DNA from: Amyelois transitella
Taxonomy: Eukaryota > Arthropoda > Insecta > Lepidoptera > Pyralidae
Length of the DNA stretch: 64,000 bases
Direction: 5' to 3'
Assembly: GCF_032362555.1 (NCBI RefSeq)
Contig: NC_083509.1
Location: 3,247,001 to 3,311,000, forward strand
Position 1 is the stretch's first letter; each line of letters opens with the position of its first letter. Shown here piece after piece: positions 12,610-24,960 of the stretch. Made by a program: the position numbers and the translations under genes. Under the pieces are notes generated by a model. It was not told where the DNA came from. It saw nothing but the letters and a program-made list of their open reading frames with translations, and did not search any database.

Positions 12610-12670
12610 TGCAACAATTTGGAGATAGAATAAGTGTTTTCTACACTTATTCTATCTCCAAATTGTTGCA
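12610..12670. repeat. Perfect hairpin, 28-bp arms
   Basis: Bases 12610-12637 are the exact reverse complement of 12643-12670, around a 5-base loop. No coding sequence is involved. It is one of several perfect inverted repeats in the window. Confidence 0.9.
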
Positions 12671-12734
12671 TAATAATGCCTATATAATATATATATGCCC
12701 ATAAATGCCTTAAATAATCTAACTTTATTTTTAA

Positions 12735-13010
12735 CTAGCTGTGCCCGCGACTTCGTCCGCATGGAATAGTTATTATGGACATCATTGAAGCCCTCAAGGA
12801 TGAATAATTTTCCCCGTTTTTTTTTTTTCACATTTTTCATTATTTCTTTGCTCCTTATAGTTGCAGCGTGATGTTATATAGCCTAAAGCCTTCCTCAATA
12901 CATGGTCTATTTGACGCAATAAGAATTTTGCAATTCGAACCAGTAGTTCCTGAGATTAGCGATTTCAAACAAACAAACAAACTCTTCAGCTTTATAATAT
13001 TAGTATAGAT
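12735..13010 (+). mobile_element. Non-autonomous Helitron-like element
   Basis: It begins CTAGCTGTGCCCGCGACTTC and ends CTTTATAATATTAGTATAGAT-like, with an internal GCCTAAAGCCTTCCTC.ATA segment. The same family occurs at 23930-24211 (+), 62437-62695 (-) and, rearranged, at 17018-17675. These termini are those of the widespread lepidopteran Helitron-like families; there is no transposase. Confidence 0.75.
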
Positions 13011-13350
13011 AACTAACACATTAATTCATTATTGAAATTGTTACTTTTTATTTTCTTTGAAAATCTTATACAAAGACAACCCTATAGTAGGTCCCTTTCT
13101 CTCCTAAAATATAACATCCATTGTGCAAACATACGCATTTCAATTTCAATAAGTAAGTACTTAATATTGAGTTTCTTCGTGGCTCTCAAAAACCTACGGC
13201 AAACATTCGCACGTGACGTATATTAATTTAAGTTTTAATTAGAGGTCCCAAGTGCTAGCAACTAAGTTAATTAAGTTCGCCATAGGACTGTGTTTACAGA
13301 CAATACGAGAAACGAACCCACACTAAGGGCACAAATTAAGGAAATTTTAG

Positions 13351-13533
13351 ATGGGACGTTACGTAGGTACTATAATTACATTCTCACTCATCAGCATTAT
13401 CCGGTTTGCCTTCCCAGCTGGCAAATTCGAAGTTGTATCAACAAAAGGAAACGATAAGGTGACATTTGATCTTATATGCTTTGTACCCAATGTTTTTGAG
13501 GTCGGCTCTACCGTTTTTGTATACCTATATAGT
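13351..13533 (+). CDS. Orphan first exon with signal peptide, unknown protein
   Basis: An ATG at 13351 opens 61 codons ending exactly at a strong donor, GTAAGT at 13534, in phase 0. The N-terminus (residues 1 to about 22) is a convincing secretion signal: a short polar start, a hydrophobic stretch rich in I and F, then small residues around FAFPAG. The remainder is a mixed, beta-prone segment with one cysteine. I do not recognise the protein and could not find a following exon with confidence. It may be a live gene whose second exon I missed, or a remnant. A SINE-like tail starts soon after, at about 13590. Confidence 0.35.
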
Positions 13534-14438
13534 GTAAGTCCTCTTTATAATGTAATACTGCTGAACAACTGGACGTGGGCTTTCTAAGACTGTTGGCACT
13601 ATCTACTCCGTAAGGGTTAAAGTCGTCTGTGTGTTAATGTTCTTACTGTGAGAAAAAACATCGTAAGGAAAATATAATTACGGTAGTCAGACGAGAGTTG
13701 CTTCATGTAAAAACCTGAAATACCCAATACGTGATAGTTGTCAGAGGCCACCCCCAATTCCCCACCAGAGAGATGAAGCGAACGGGGTTAAGGGACGCCA
13801 CAAACACCACATTCGCTCATATTTTGTATACAAATGGCTGCTTTCTGGTCCCATGATCTTTTCTGTAATTTTTATGATTTAAACTTAGGTGCGCACCCAT
13901 CTACGAAGAAAATGACAGCTGAATTATAGTGGGTATATAGACTTTTAAATGAACTTTTGCTGTGATAAGCACTTGCAGTTAACATGGCAGTGCAAAAACA
14001 CTTCTTTTCACATTTCAATTTTTTCGTGCTTGTATTTATTTATGCTTTCATTCATATTTTCTTAGGTACTTTAATAATCTCTCATTACTTACACAACAAT
14101 AAAAAGAAGATGATCAAGTTGGTGTGTACATTACCTACATTTCAACCTAACTTCTTAATACCAACAAGTGGGAATGTTTGTATGCATAAGTATGTATGTT
14201 TATTAATCTTTCTCGAAAAAAACTACAAAATGTATTTAGATGAAAATTTGCTGTAACATAGCTTGAATACATTATAAAAGTTGCTTACGTCCAAACCGCG
14301 GACAGAAGCTACTAAGTTATAAAGGATCCAATTTAAGTATCCACGGCGAAATCACTGGATGTCCCTTTAAATCGCCAACGGGGGCAAAAATCTTTTTTCA
14401 AGTAAATTAAACAAATCTATAGTCATTCATCAGCGATA

Positions 14439-14518
14439 ATGGTTGGTTTGAAGACGCTCGCTTGACCTACATTCTCGCCGCGACGTTAGCCTCCTCTCCA
14501 GCCTGTGGGAGCAAACAG
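14439..14518 (+). pseudogene. Possible broken signal-peptide exon
   Basis: An ATG at 14439 starts a leader-like sequence that hits TGA after eight codons. Moving one frame continues as a hydrophobic, alanine-rich stretch ending in a GTGCAA donor-like site. It lies 100 bases upstream of a copy of the X-tox terminal exon, so the pair could be the two ends of a collapsed X-tox-like or defensin-like gene. The link is inference. Confidence 0.3.
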
Positions 14519-14613
14519 GTGCAACTAATTCTATTGATACTTTTATTTATGCACTTTAATTCGTGCCTTTTTACACCACGGGCCAAACAAAGAGCGTCTA
14601 TTTTAATATTATT

Positions 14614-14788
14614 CATAAATACTACAGGTATTAAATACGCAGGTAACGTAGCTACTTCTATTTTATCTCACGACGATTAAAATGGTTTTTAGTCGCTCGG
14701 TGACCACGGATCATTGTAACATGATTCGAAACATCTGAGATAAAATAAAGGTATGTTACATGCGCGTTTAATACCAGTAGTATTTACA
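14614..14788. pseudogene. Inverted pair of X-tox terminal-exon copies
   Basis: At 14614-14671 the + strand carries an acceptor (ACTACAG) followed by a 17-codon tail beginning GIKYAG, like the X-tox last exon at 8264, which begins GIKRAR. At 14697-14788 the - strand carries a second copy, TATTAAACGCGCATGTAAC. That copy continues into 3' flanking DNA nearly identical to 8352-8385 (TTTCGAATC.TGTTACAATGATCCGTGGTCA), with an internal deletion. The two copies face each other as an imperfect palindrome. Neither is attached to module exons. Confidence 0.7.
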
Positions 14789-14799
14789 AATAGTATAAT

Positions 14800-16640
14800 G
14801 CAGCACAAAAATCAGAGATAAGTCAGGCTTTTTACGCGATACGACTCTCTTCTAACTACCGCAATTTTTGCATAGACCAAACTAACCAATATACGATCAT
14901 ATAAGTCGGTGTTCACATCAAATTGAGAGACAGATCTAACAAAAAACTAACTGCAAATAGCTAGTTTTTTGTTGCTACAAAGAAACATTTTTCAAATTTC
15001 AAACAAGAGAATCATGCACTAAATCATCGCACACCCGAAGTTACAAAACGTTTACTAGAAAGGAAGATAACATAAATATTCGTGAAACAACATGACTGCA
15101 ACGGCACGGTGTTGGACCGATTCCAGGACGTGTGCTCAATTCAGATTGCCTCAAATTGACCACCTCCCAGTTAGAAAACTAACAAAGACATGCAGAAACC
15201 ATACATAGCAGGTACATTTCAACCGTTTGAGACTCAAACTTTTTGGCAATTTAACATTAATTCATAATTTAATAAACGCACAGAATAGCAACTGACAGTA
15301 GTAAGGCGTATGTCCTAAATAAGAACACTTATCCTAGACCACATTGTGACTTCACATTTTTGCCAAAACTACCTACCTTCGTACTAAGTACACACGAAGA
15401 TGAGAAATATGTTATAATAATAATTGAATATGTACAAACCAAATCAACAGATTGAACTAGACCGAAAGTCAGTTCAAGACTGTTTGTTATGGGATACACT
15501 CAATCCATACTAATATTATACTTGCGAAAGTAACTCTGTTACGCTATCACGCATAAACAACTGAATCGATTTTGATGAAATTTTGTAGAGATAGAGTTAG
15601 GCCTGAGGAAGAACATAATCTACTTTTTATTGCGAAAAAAGAAACCATTCGGAAGAAGTCGCGGGAAATTTTGTAATAAATAAATACTTCAAACCGCAGG
15701 CTTTTCAGAAAAAGTCTACTTTTTTGTAAAACATAAGCGTTATACAACCACCGGTACGGTTTAACACAATTTTCCCACAAATATTGCAAATAAACAAGCC
15801 CAAAAGGTAAATTAACATCCGTCCGTTGGGTTTTGAAGGCCCTCCCGTTCAATTTTAATTAATTTAGACAAGTTATTTCAATCTTTCCACCGAAACTGGG
15901 AGTTTGACACTTGTTTGAATCCATAATGATGGCCGTCTTAATAACAGATTAATAAAAGGTACACTGTAAAATAAATACTGTTCATTATACAATGAGTATT
16001 AGTATACTGTTTTCAACCTCTCCAATAGATTTAACCCTTCTTTGCATGATGATGGAAATTTCAATCATAACATTTAGTGAAGAAAAAAAGGTACTCAAAA
16101 ACTGTAAACTTTAAATTTGTTGTTGCTGGCAACTTTATAAATGACTATTGCGTACAACAAAACCCTAGTACCAGTCTACCAGAAGAAGAATTACAATAAA
16201 TAAAAAGAAAGATCACTTCGGTGTAAATTTCCCAAATGTAAAGGCTATTCCACAATTTCGTGTAATCAATGTGGAGTTCATTTGTGATTGAATAAAAATA
16301 ATAGTTGTTTTTTAAATTATCATTTAGAATAAAGGAGAATAAGTAAACAATATCTTTTGACTTATTTAGTACTGAGCTATATATGTAACAATGCATAATG
16401 ATGTAAATTTTCATCCCTGTTTTTTAAATAATTCAAATTCTTATTTATACTAGGATTTTTTTAAATATTTTTCCTTTAATCACGAGCATTAATTACATCA
16501 ACCTGTATTTTTTTTTTAGAAATAGGAAAAATCATGCAATGAAGGGTTAAATAACTAATTATATTTTTCAAATAATGTCTATTAAAATAGATTTCAGGAC
16601 TTTTATCTGCCTGATAGTTAGCATGGTCAAAAATTGCATA
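14800..16640. other. Intergenic stretch without a recognised gene
   Basis: This stretch is AT-rich DNA. A Helitron-like piece starts near 15511 (ACTAATATTATACTTGCGAAAG). Open frames on both strands are short and lack family features. Confidence 0.5.
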
Positions 16641-16644
16641 TTAT

Positions 16645-16885
16645 GACGGCCTCTGTGGCGCAGCGGTAGTACGCTTGTCTGTGACATCGGAGGTCTCGGG
16701 TTCGAATCCCGGCCAGGGCATGATGAGAAAAGAACTTTTTCTGATTGGCCTGTGTCTTGGATGTTTATTTATATAAGTATTTATTATAAAATATAGTATC
16801 GTTGAGTTAGTATCTCGTAACACAAGTCTCGAACTTACTTCGAGGCTAACTCAATCAGTGTAATTCGACCCTATATATATATATA
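16645..16885 (+). mobile_element. tRNA-derived SINE
   Basis: The head has an RNA polymerase III A box (TGGCGCAGCGGTAGTACGC, about 16656) and a B box (GGTTCGAATCC, about 16699), as in a tRNA gene. It is followed by an unrelated body and an A/T-rich simple tail. The 3' part (ATAGTATCGTTGAGTTAGTATC) recurs at about 50090-50115, which suggests the tail is shared with a LINE that mobilises it. It is not a functional tRNA, since the pairing of a full cloverleaf is not maintained. Confidence 0.82.
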
Positions 16886-17017
16886 TTTATTATTTATATT
16901 AGTTTTTTTGTTAGTGATTCTTTGTTGGTGTCGGGTTTTCGGTCGCTTTACTTGCCTATGCATATACATATGTTTATTCTAAAATAAAATCTGAATTACT
17001 GTTAAGTTTATTTTAAA

Positions 17018-17675
17018 CTAGCTGTGCCCGCGACTTCGTCCGCGTGGAATAGTTATTTTGGGCATCATATTTATTTTTGCAAACATCCTGCTCGGCTTTT
17101 TCAATTATAGCGGTCAGGCGGTCACGCGTATTAGAAAGAACGCTGGTTCGCCGTATTAAATGTTTCGCTGCAAATTGCTTATAACGACTATATCTCAAAA
17201 CCTATTCGTCTGATTTATATACTGTAAATGACAATTTTAGTCTACATGAAAAGCCGAAAGTAATAAACATATTTATTTGGATAAGGATTAATACTGAATT
17301 AAAGAAAATTGGTTTCAAAATAACTTATGTTTATAATGAAAAAATAATCTTAAAGAATGAACATAAAAGTGGTTATTGTAAGTAAACCTTAAGAGATAGA
17401 TATATGCTCTCGCGGACTTTTTTGTGGCAAAAAATGAGTACTTCACATCTTTAGTACATTGTTTTACTATATCTTTGTTGGTTTGCGCAGCGTTCGCGTG
17501 GAAAGCTCGCAGATGGCCGACTCATTCAACTTTCACCTGCATTGTCGACGTTTCCCGTAGGAAATTCGGGATAAAATGTAGCCTATAGCCTTCCTCGATA
17601 AATAGACTATCTAACAGTGAAAGAATTATTCTATAATAACAAAACAAACTCTTCAGCTTTATAATATTATATATA
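17018..17675 (+). mobile_element. Rearranged Helitron-like element
   Basis: It starts with CTAGCTGTGCCCGCGACTTC, as the copy at 12735 does, but diverges after about 60 bp. It resumes with the family's second half (GCCTATAGCCTTCCTCGATA) and ends at CTTCAGCTTTATAATATTA at about 17650-17675. It may be two copies joined. Confidence 0.55.
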
Positions 17676-17699
17676 ATATATATATAATATATAATAGTG

Positions 17700-17775
17700 T
17701 GTAGTAACCACTCGTGAGATATGCTGTCGAATGCCTTCTGATAGTCTACCCACGCCATGCTTAGGTTTAGGGAAC
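17700..17775 (-). pseudogene. Reverse transcriptase fragment of a LINE
   Basis: On the minus strand a short frame reads M-A-W-V-D-Y-Q-K-A-F-D-S, the RT catalytic motif A region of non-LTR retrotransposons, followed by H-E-W-L-L. It then runs into AT-repeat sequence. Only about 20 codons of RT remain. Confidence 0.65.
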
Positions 17776-18284
17776 ACTATGTTTATTGAAGGGGACGTCG
17801 AATCTCCCTCTTCCTGAAGGCTTCAGGACGGGAATTCGACAAGAAACCGACTCGGAAGTCGAGAAAATAAAACAAATTTCTAATATATATATAATATATA
17901 ATATAGTATAGATTCATTAATTACTTCTTTGTGTGAAAGAATAACAGAAACAACCCACTTCTGAATCTTGTTTATCGGCAGATATCAAGCTTATATATAC
18001 TATTTATGGGTCTAAGTCACACTTAGTTAATGCCAGGCATATTGCAGGTAACAGCAGGCTTAATTATCTGCTTTTCGACAAACGCCTTGTCCCACACTTC
18101 ACTGCGCTGAATGCAATTCTGGGAATCTACTGCAAATTGCACAGGCAACAAATTACGCAAACGTTTAATCGTGCTGAAACTAATCCTTTGCTGATTCAAT
18201 CCGAGAAAACAACTGAAGCATTTATGTTTTGAATATATTAGATTACCGAAGGTTACGAGGTTACCGAAAAACTTCTTTATTTTA

Positions 18285-18445
18285 TTGGTACAGGGTAGTT
18301 CCCGGCACCAATTAAAAAAAAATTATTTGAATCTCAATTCTATCATCAAGCCAAAAAGCTGAACGTGGCCTATCAGTCTTTTCAAGACTGTTGGTTCTGT
18401 CTACGCCGCAAGGGATATAAACGTGTCTATATGTATGTATGTTAC
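18285..18445 (-). repeat. SINE-like interspersed repeat
   Basis: This is a nearly full copy of the family described at 8500. It begins GGTAGTTCCCGGCACCAATTA, passes through CAAGACTGTTGGTTCTGTCTAC, and ends in TATGTATGTATG. Confidence 0.7.
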
Positions 18446-18840
18446 TGAACAACCGACAGACAGGTAGAAATATTTCGCTGAATATAGCCGTACCTTCATA
18501 CCTATAAATAAATATAGCGATTAAGACTTTGCTTGCCGCGACACACTCTTGGCACACGGGTAGAATATAATGGAATAACATTCATAGTACTTTTTATCCC
18601 GATATCCCCACCTGAAAACCTCGGGAGGCAGTTAGTAGTCCTTAATCCATGTCTTTAGTTTTGTTACTGAAATTAAAGTATAAAATTCGTATCTTTTTAT
18701 TGAAAAAAGTAATTTATTTATAGCCAAAATGATAATATGAGAAGACAAACGCAATGAAAAACAGTTATCATAATGAATCACTTTTGCTTTTAAGCCTTTT
18801 TTAATTTAGAAATATATTTTTTTATTAAAAAAATAGAAGA

Positions 18841-19212
18841 TTGTCAACCTTAATTTCAATACACGAAATGGACTATACTTATATAATTTTTATTACAGGG
18901 TACAAAAATCTAAATAAACGAGCAGAGGATTTTGAGTGTCTATTCTGTAACATCATTACTGTTATTAATGCCACTGAGCCCTGGAGGGCAGTTTCCCCGG
19001 GGCCCGTCGAGGACATCATTATGAATGCGTATTCCCCGCTGCACTCCCCCGGGATGAACGTTCGGCTGGCCAGCGATTCCTCCCGTTTTATTTATTACGG
19101 TACCCAGTGTACTACTGCCAAGCGCTCCTCGTTTTTATTTAAGATTGAAGTAGTCAATTTCTTTGAACGATCCTGCGTTGTGGGCTCTGTTTTGAGGTGG
19201 TATGATTATTAA
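18841..19212 (+). other. Unassigned 123-codon open frame with GC-rich core
   Basis: The frame is open for 372 bases in otherwise stop-rich DNA. Its middle (about 18965-19125) is conspicuously GC-rich compared with the flanks, including CCCCGGGGCCCG. An acceptor-like TTTATTACAG ends at 18898. I recognise no domain. It could be a lost exon or an internal piece of a transposon; the base composition favours foreign or repeat origin. The function is unknown. Confidence 0.3.
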
Positions 19213-22200
19213 AATCAAGACTTGTTTCTCTTCCTGATATGCCTGGCAGATTAGCTTTAAGTATTATTTGATTTTTATATATCGATATTACATATACATA
19301 CATAACACGTGTGTATTTAGTATACCTACTATCACAGAATCTATAACTTGACATCTTTATGAAAAATTTTTGCAGGCCGGTATTTGACCTTTTCAAGGAT
19401 CAATTTTTTGATCGTTTTAATTATTAACTTTTTATTATCATCATTATCATATTTTAATCACGTCTTTATCACTTGCGAGGTAGACAGAGCCTGTTGGCTC
19501 TAAAAACTGAAAGACCACGTTCAACTGTATAATCCTAATCAAAGATCTTGTGATAGATGACTTACATGGCTAATTTACAATTAATTTACATTACGAACAG
19601 TAAATCACGGCCAAGAACTTAATGATGAAGAAGTTTTGTAGCTTGCATTAATAGAATTTTGTCAAGATTCGTCACCTGAGCTGGTAAATGTTCAGTTATT
19701 TGACGCCCATTAAGACCTAATCGAAGTCTATCTCCGACCCGCCGCCACCTCGCGCCATCTTGAAAATTAATTATTTTCCTCGCCTTAATTGCGATTTGAT
19801 GAAGTACCGATATATCAACTTACTAATACTTAAAATGTTTTTAATGAAAACTTAATTAAAAGAGAAAAGCATCATAGACATTCATATATTTATAAACTTT
19901 TACTTTTTCACGGTTACACTGCTGCAATTTTGAAAAAAATTTGTTTGAATTTATGCAACGTCAAACAAACAGTGGTAATTTTTTTTAAATTCCCAACAGA
20001 ACGCAAGACGATAAATTTACCTTAAAACCAGCTGGAGAATTTAATGTTTAAACATTTATACATAAAATTAATTGAATAGATATCCAATGCATTACTTGCA
20101 GTCCAGACTGAATCGTATCGTAGCACCCCTTTTCTAATTGTTTTTAAAAACCAATGATATACACATTGTTTCCAATTTATACCAAACCGAGATCTTAAGA
20201 CTTCGCGCCACAAATAAACAAAAATGAATAGAAGAATCGCTCACGTAAGATTCCCAAGGTATCTGGAATATTCCGTATCACTGGAGCGGCCCTGTGGCGG
20301 CTCAATATCGGAATACCGACGCGCCGGCATCTCTCAATAGTTCTGTATTAATATCCTCCTTAATTACAGCCTATATCAATACTTATGAATGATATCTTCA
20401 CTAATTTCCGGAAAATAGGAAGGTTCATTAATACTTATGTCAGTAACCTACGAACAGTCCGTATAATCCTGACTAATAAAAACCGCCGAACTATGAAGAG
20501 ACTTATAAATGTGGATAAAAGGAAAGAGGTATGCAGAGATCAAGGCAAATGAAAAAGAAGACTTGTTTAGTCTCTGCCTATCCTGCAGTGGTTATGTTCT
20601 TGCCTGTGAACAACAGATCCCAGGTAGGTACATTATTTAAAGTATAAGAGTTAAAAAGAAGAAGGAAAGCCGCCGAAACGAATGAGGTTAAATCTTGTCC
20701 GTCTCGTTTATCTGAAGCTGAGCCCAGGCAAAAGTCTAGTTATTTATTGGAGTTTTATACATATATAGTTTGAACGGAGTATGCAGAGCTCATGAAATGA
20801 TGGTGTATTTGCTTACCCTTCCGAAAAAAGGATGATTTATAAGAGAATGCTGTGCCTAGCTTCAAAATATTTTTTCATACTTTTAGTTAAGGCACTCAAT
20901 TTCACATACGTTCCTAGTTTAGTAGGTTTTGACTAGAACAACCGTTGCAGAAATAATTGAAACTGGAATTCTTTAACCAATGCCAATAAGTATACATACA
21001 TAAAACCAATCCTCTTTCCTGGATATATAGACAGAAACTACGCCTTTCCACTTGTAACGATCCCTGCACACTTCTTTCACTTCATCAACAAATAAATCCT
21101 TCATGTCGTTTCAATAAGTATAGACTTACATTAAAAGTGCCCATCTTATTTTTAGCGGTTAAGCTATCTAAGGTTTCTTGTTATTGAAACCAATAAACAA
21201 TGGCGAATGATAACCCAAATAAACACACAGGAAGACCGGGTTCAATAGGTATATTCATACACAATGTAAATGTAGGCAGTAGGGATTACATTGCTAAATG
21301 AATATCTCTTTATTGTTCAGTTATCTTTAATTTTTTTTACAAAATGTGTCTTGTTCTATAATTTTATCAGTATGCGAAAATAAAGATGTTCCTTGAGTTA
21401 TTTATACTACACCTAAACTCATCTCACACACTCACTCACTCAGAATAAACAATAAGTATTACAAATGCGAAAGTAAACTTTTTTGTTTTGTACAAATATA
21501 GTTTATACAATGGAAAAATATGCTTCATTTTTATTTGTTATTCCTTCAGGAACAGAAGAAATAGGATTTTCTAAACAGGTGCCGCAGGAAGAGCTGCGGG
21601 AATAATATTCCGACAAAAACCATTAACGTTTTTTTTATCTTTATGAAATCCCTAAACATATGACACGCAAACATCTAATAAGTGAGAGAAAAATTTATAT
21701 ATATTTTTTAATTTCATTTCAGTGGGACTGATGACACAAAATCAAACTTCCCTTAAATGTAAACGTACGTAATAAAAGTCTAAAAGTAATTTAGACTTTT
21801 CGCTCGTAAGTAGCTAAACTTTACCAACTCGAGTCGAACTTTCATGCCGAGAGTAAACACAAACAAAAACAAAATCGCATCTAGGTGAAAACGCTTCAAA
21901 GATCCGCTTATCGGGATACTAGCTTCATCCCGCGGTTTCTGACTGTGTTTCACGTCTTTTTTGGCAACAGCCTCCCTTTTGTATTTGGGTTCAATCTGCG
22001 GTTGTAATAATAGCTTTTTCTGTTTTAAATACCTTGCTGAATTGTGTCCTTACGTGGAATTCGCTGGAGAAGAGCTTGTCTGTTCCCTGCAATCCAGGAT
22101 TATATAAACCAGGTGCAGAAAGAAACTCTGACCTCTTTGAACCTGTCCGCCATATAACCTTACCGACTTTAAATTATTGTGTCAAGCTACTTATACCGTT

Positions 22201-23925
22201 GAGTTCGAGTTAGTCTTTATTTTCAAATGTATTGTGGTTTTTTAAATAATTATGCTTCTTAGTGTTCCTATACAAACTATCCTTCCTACCTCTACTAATA
22301 TATAAGTATTATAAATGCGAAAGTTTATAAGGATGTCTGTTCATTACCCTTTCCCGCAAAAACTACTGAACGTATTTTCATGAAACTTTACAGTACATTA
22401 GTATACAAAACCGTTCTTATTACTGCGTGAATTTACATTATTTTTTCTTTTTAACATTTCTTTTTTTTGTGCAATAAACTTTTAAATAAATAAATTAGAA
22501 AAATTCAGATTTCCATTATTATTTTTTATTGTACTGTATGTAGGTATAATAAAAACAATTCCGGCCGCACCGCGTTCCTCTCCTGTTGCTCATTAGTCAA
22601 CCGCGCACGTTTTACGAGGTTCTCATAGCTACACCGAGAACGCGGTAAATAACGCCACCTGAGCACGGGGACGCTTGTTGTAAGCATTAATTTGAACAAC
22701 CCTAGTTTCATACATCTATAACCTACACATTCTTACGTCATATTTCGGAGAAGACTTCGCCTTTTTAAATACCTATTGGTTCAATTGACTAAAGTAATAT
22801 GCCATGTGGTTCCCGGTCCCAATATAAAAAATAGGACCACTCCATCTCTTTCCCATGGATGTCGTAAAGGGCGACTAAGAGATAGCCCTTGGGATTCTTT
22901 TTTTAGGAGATGGACTAGCTAGAAAGATGACAGGTTTGTCACTATATGAATCTCAATTCTATCATTAAGCCTAACAGCTGAACGTGGCATATTAGTCTTT
23001 TTAGGACCGCTGGCACTGTCTACCCCGCAAAGGATATAGACGTGATTATATGAATGATTGAATTAATAAAAATATTAAATATATCAATTGACTGAGAGAG
23101 CGCGGCGGCGGAACCAATTTCCATTGCCTCCAATTTACAAAACCGAATTTCGGAGCGATTCTCCTCCTTTTATTCAAATTCAAAAACAAATATCAGTCGT
23201 TAAGACACGTTACAGTATCGGAACATCACCAAGTACTCACCTTGACAGACCAGATTAATGGTGACTGTCGCCCGCAGGTACTCTCCCAGCCTTGGGCAAA
23301 GTAAGAAAGATTACCAACACTTTTTCTACCTCTATTAGGTATTATCATTTGTCAGGCCCTAGCGGACTGATTCCGTCTTATAATCTCGGTGCGGTATATT
23401 AAAGCTAGCTTTAGGTAACACGTGAGTTCACTCGCGTGGATTGTAATAAAATATATTATGAACCTCCCTTATAATTTTATCAAATAATACCAAATTTCTG
23501 AAGTGGAATAACTATGGAAAGGTGGGTTTTAATTTACTTTTTCGTACTGTAGGTATTATTAGATTAGTACATACATACATACATAAACTCACGCCTCTTT
23601 CCCGGAGGGGTAGGCAGAGACTACCTCAATAAACAAAAACTATAAACTTTTTACTTAGATTAGTAATTGGTAATTATAAAGCGTATTAAATATGGAGATA
23701 TTTTGTCAACCCCGCAATAGATATAAACGTAATTATATGCGGTATCTATGTATGTGTATTCAGAAAATCTCAACTATCTCAATATTTTAAAATTAAAATG
23801 TCATACTTTGGATACCGAAAATTCAAAATCAGCTGCAATGTATTAGTTTTATGTGATATTTTTTATTGTCAAACAAACTAGCAGTAGTAAGTGTAGCGAG
23901 AGAGCAGCCATACTTCACTTTATTA
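19213..23925. other. Long gene-poor stretch with scattered repeats
   Basis: I see no supportable gene here. Recognisable pieces are fragments of the LINE tail that reads INVD.-KEVCRD (about 20489-20600 +, 20995-21110 -, 23570-23640 -), a SINE-like copy at 22800-23060, and a Helitron-like piece near 22295-22440. A GC-richer block at about 20270-20340 is unexplained. Confidence 0.55.
22800..23060 (-). repeat. Near full-length SINE-like repeat
   Basis: This is one of the most complete copies of the dominant short repeat. It starts GTGGTTCCCGGTCCCAAT, contains CCATGGATGTCGTAAAGGGCG and GCTGAACGTGGC, and ends TAGACGTGATTATATG. It is useful as the reference for the degraded copies elsewhere. Confidence 0.75.
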
Positions 23926-23929
23926 TTTA

Positions 23930-24211
23930 CTAGCTGTGCCTGCGACTTCGTCCGCGTGGAATAGTTATTTAGGGCATCATTGAAGCCCTCAAGGATGCTC
24001 CTTCCACGATTTTTTTCACATTTTCCATTATTTCTTCGCTCCTAATAGTTTAATAGTTGCATCTAGACGTTATATAGCTTAAAGCCTTCCTCGATAAATG
24101 GTCTATTCAATACAAAAATAATCTTTCAAATCGAACCAGTAGTTCTTGAGATTAGCACATTAAAAAAAAACAAACAAACTCTTCAGTTTTATAATATTAG
24201 TAGGTATAGAT
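23930..24211 (+). mobile_element. Non-autonomous Helitron-like element
   Basis: It is the same family as 12735-13010, with matching start (CTAGCTGTGCC), body and TTTTATAATATTAGTA end. There is no coding capacity. Confidence 0.75.
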
Positions 24212-24329
24212 AAATCTAAGTGCCTATTTAAACTAAAAAAAATATTCTAATAGAATTATAACCAGAAATATGTACCTACAACTTACAAAAGAAATAGATA
24301 TGAAAATAAAGTTGAAACGCCTGTGCAAT

Positions 24330-24960
24330 ACTGTCTTGCCGTCATCGGGTCTTCCCATACTCCCTTAGTGGAGTCGGAGTAGATTGGTCAGGGCTTTTGG
24401 CCCTCTTCAATGGCATCATCGCTGCCTACGACTGTAGGCAGGTCGATGGGGCGGCCGTGACGGCCTGGGTCTTCACGTCTTCATACACTGGGAGTTCCCA
24501 TCAGCGGCGGCGTCGTCACTGGTTGACGACGTCAGCCGCAAGGCAGCGAGGGGAGGGTTTCACCCGACGTCCCGGAGGGAGCGGAGTGGAGCGGCGCGAT
24601 GCCGCGCAGGTGGCTGTGTGATGACGCGTCTGCCCTCATGAATATCTAGGTTCTCCCACTTCAAGTCCCTGAGCATCGTCGAGTTCCGCACGTAGCGCGG
24701 GGCTCCGACGACTGCTCTGAGACTTTGGTTCTCTTGGGCTCTGAGTCTTCTCCTGTTGCTCTCAGAGCAGAATGCGTACCACGCCGGGGCCGCGTGCGTG
24801 AGGCGGGATCTGACGTACGTTTGGTAGATCCCGAGCTTCATCCTCAGGGGGAGGCTGGAAGAGAGACCTGCGTGAAGTCTCCCCCTGGCTGCCTTGGTCA
24901 TGAAGCTTGCGCTCGCCTCCCGCCCCTTTTCTACCCTGCCGCCGCTAGCCGCGTCGAGCG
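24330..24960 (-). mobile_element. Jockey-type LINE reverse-transcriptase 3' fragment
   Basis: On the minus strand, 24560-24901 reads as the C-terminal part of a non-LTR reverse transcriptase of Jockey type: G-R-L-H, then LPLRMKLGIYQTYVRSRLTH, APAWYA, and VGAPRYVRN. This block follows the RT catalytic core in that clade. The segment is strikingly GC-rich against the AT-rich flanks. The N-terminal part of the element is absent, as expected of a 5'-truncated LINE insertion. Confidence 0.85.

Larger units (their letters stand above)
8700..13330. other. Repeat-rich intergenic stretch without a recognised gene
   Basis: I see no conserved coding sequence here. It contains SINE-like copies (about 9390-9480 and 10398-10448), two copies of a second short repeat holding GTTGCGGAGGTCAGA (about 9655-9945 and 11085-11385), a perfect hairpin at 12610-12670 and a Helitron-like element at 12735-13010. 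The open frames in it are short and lack plausible coding bias. Confidence 0.6.

Noticed and set aside
13984..14256. Open frame as a second exon of the 13351 gene
   Set aside because: It begins with its own ATG in AT-rich DNA, gives a low-complexity F/I/H-rich peptide, and has no acceptor in the required phase 0.
16645..16720. Functional tRNA gene
   Set aside because: A and B boxes are present, but the rest does not pair as a cloverleaf and it continues into a SINE body with an A/T tail.
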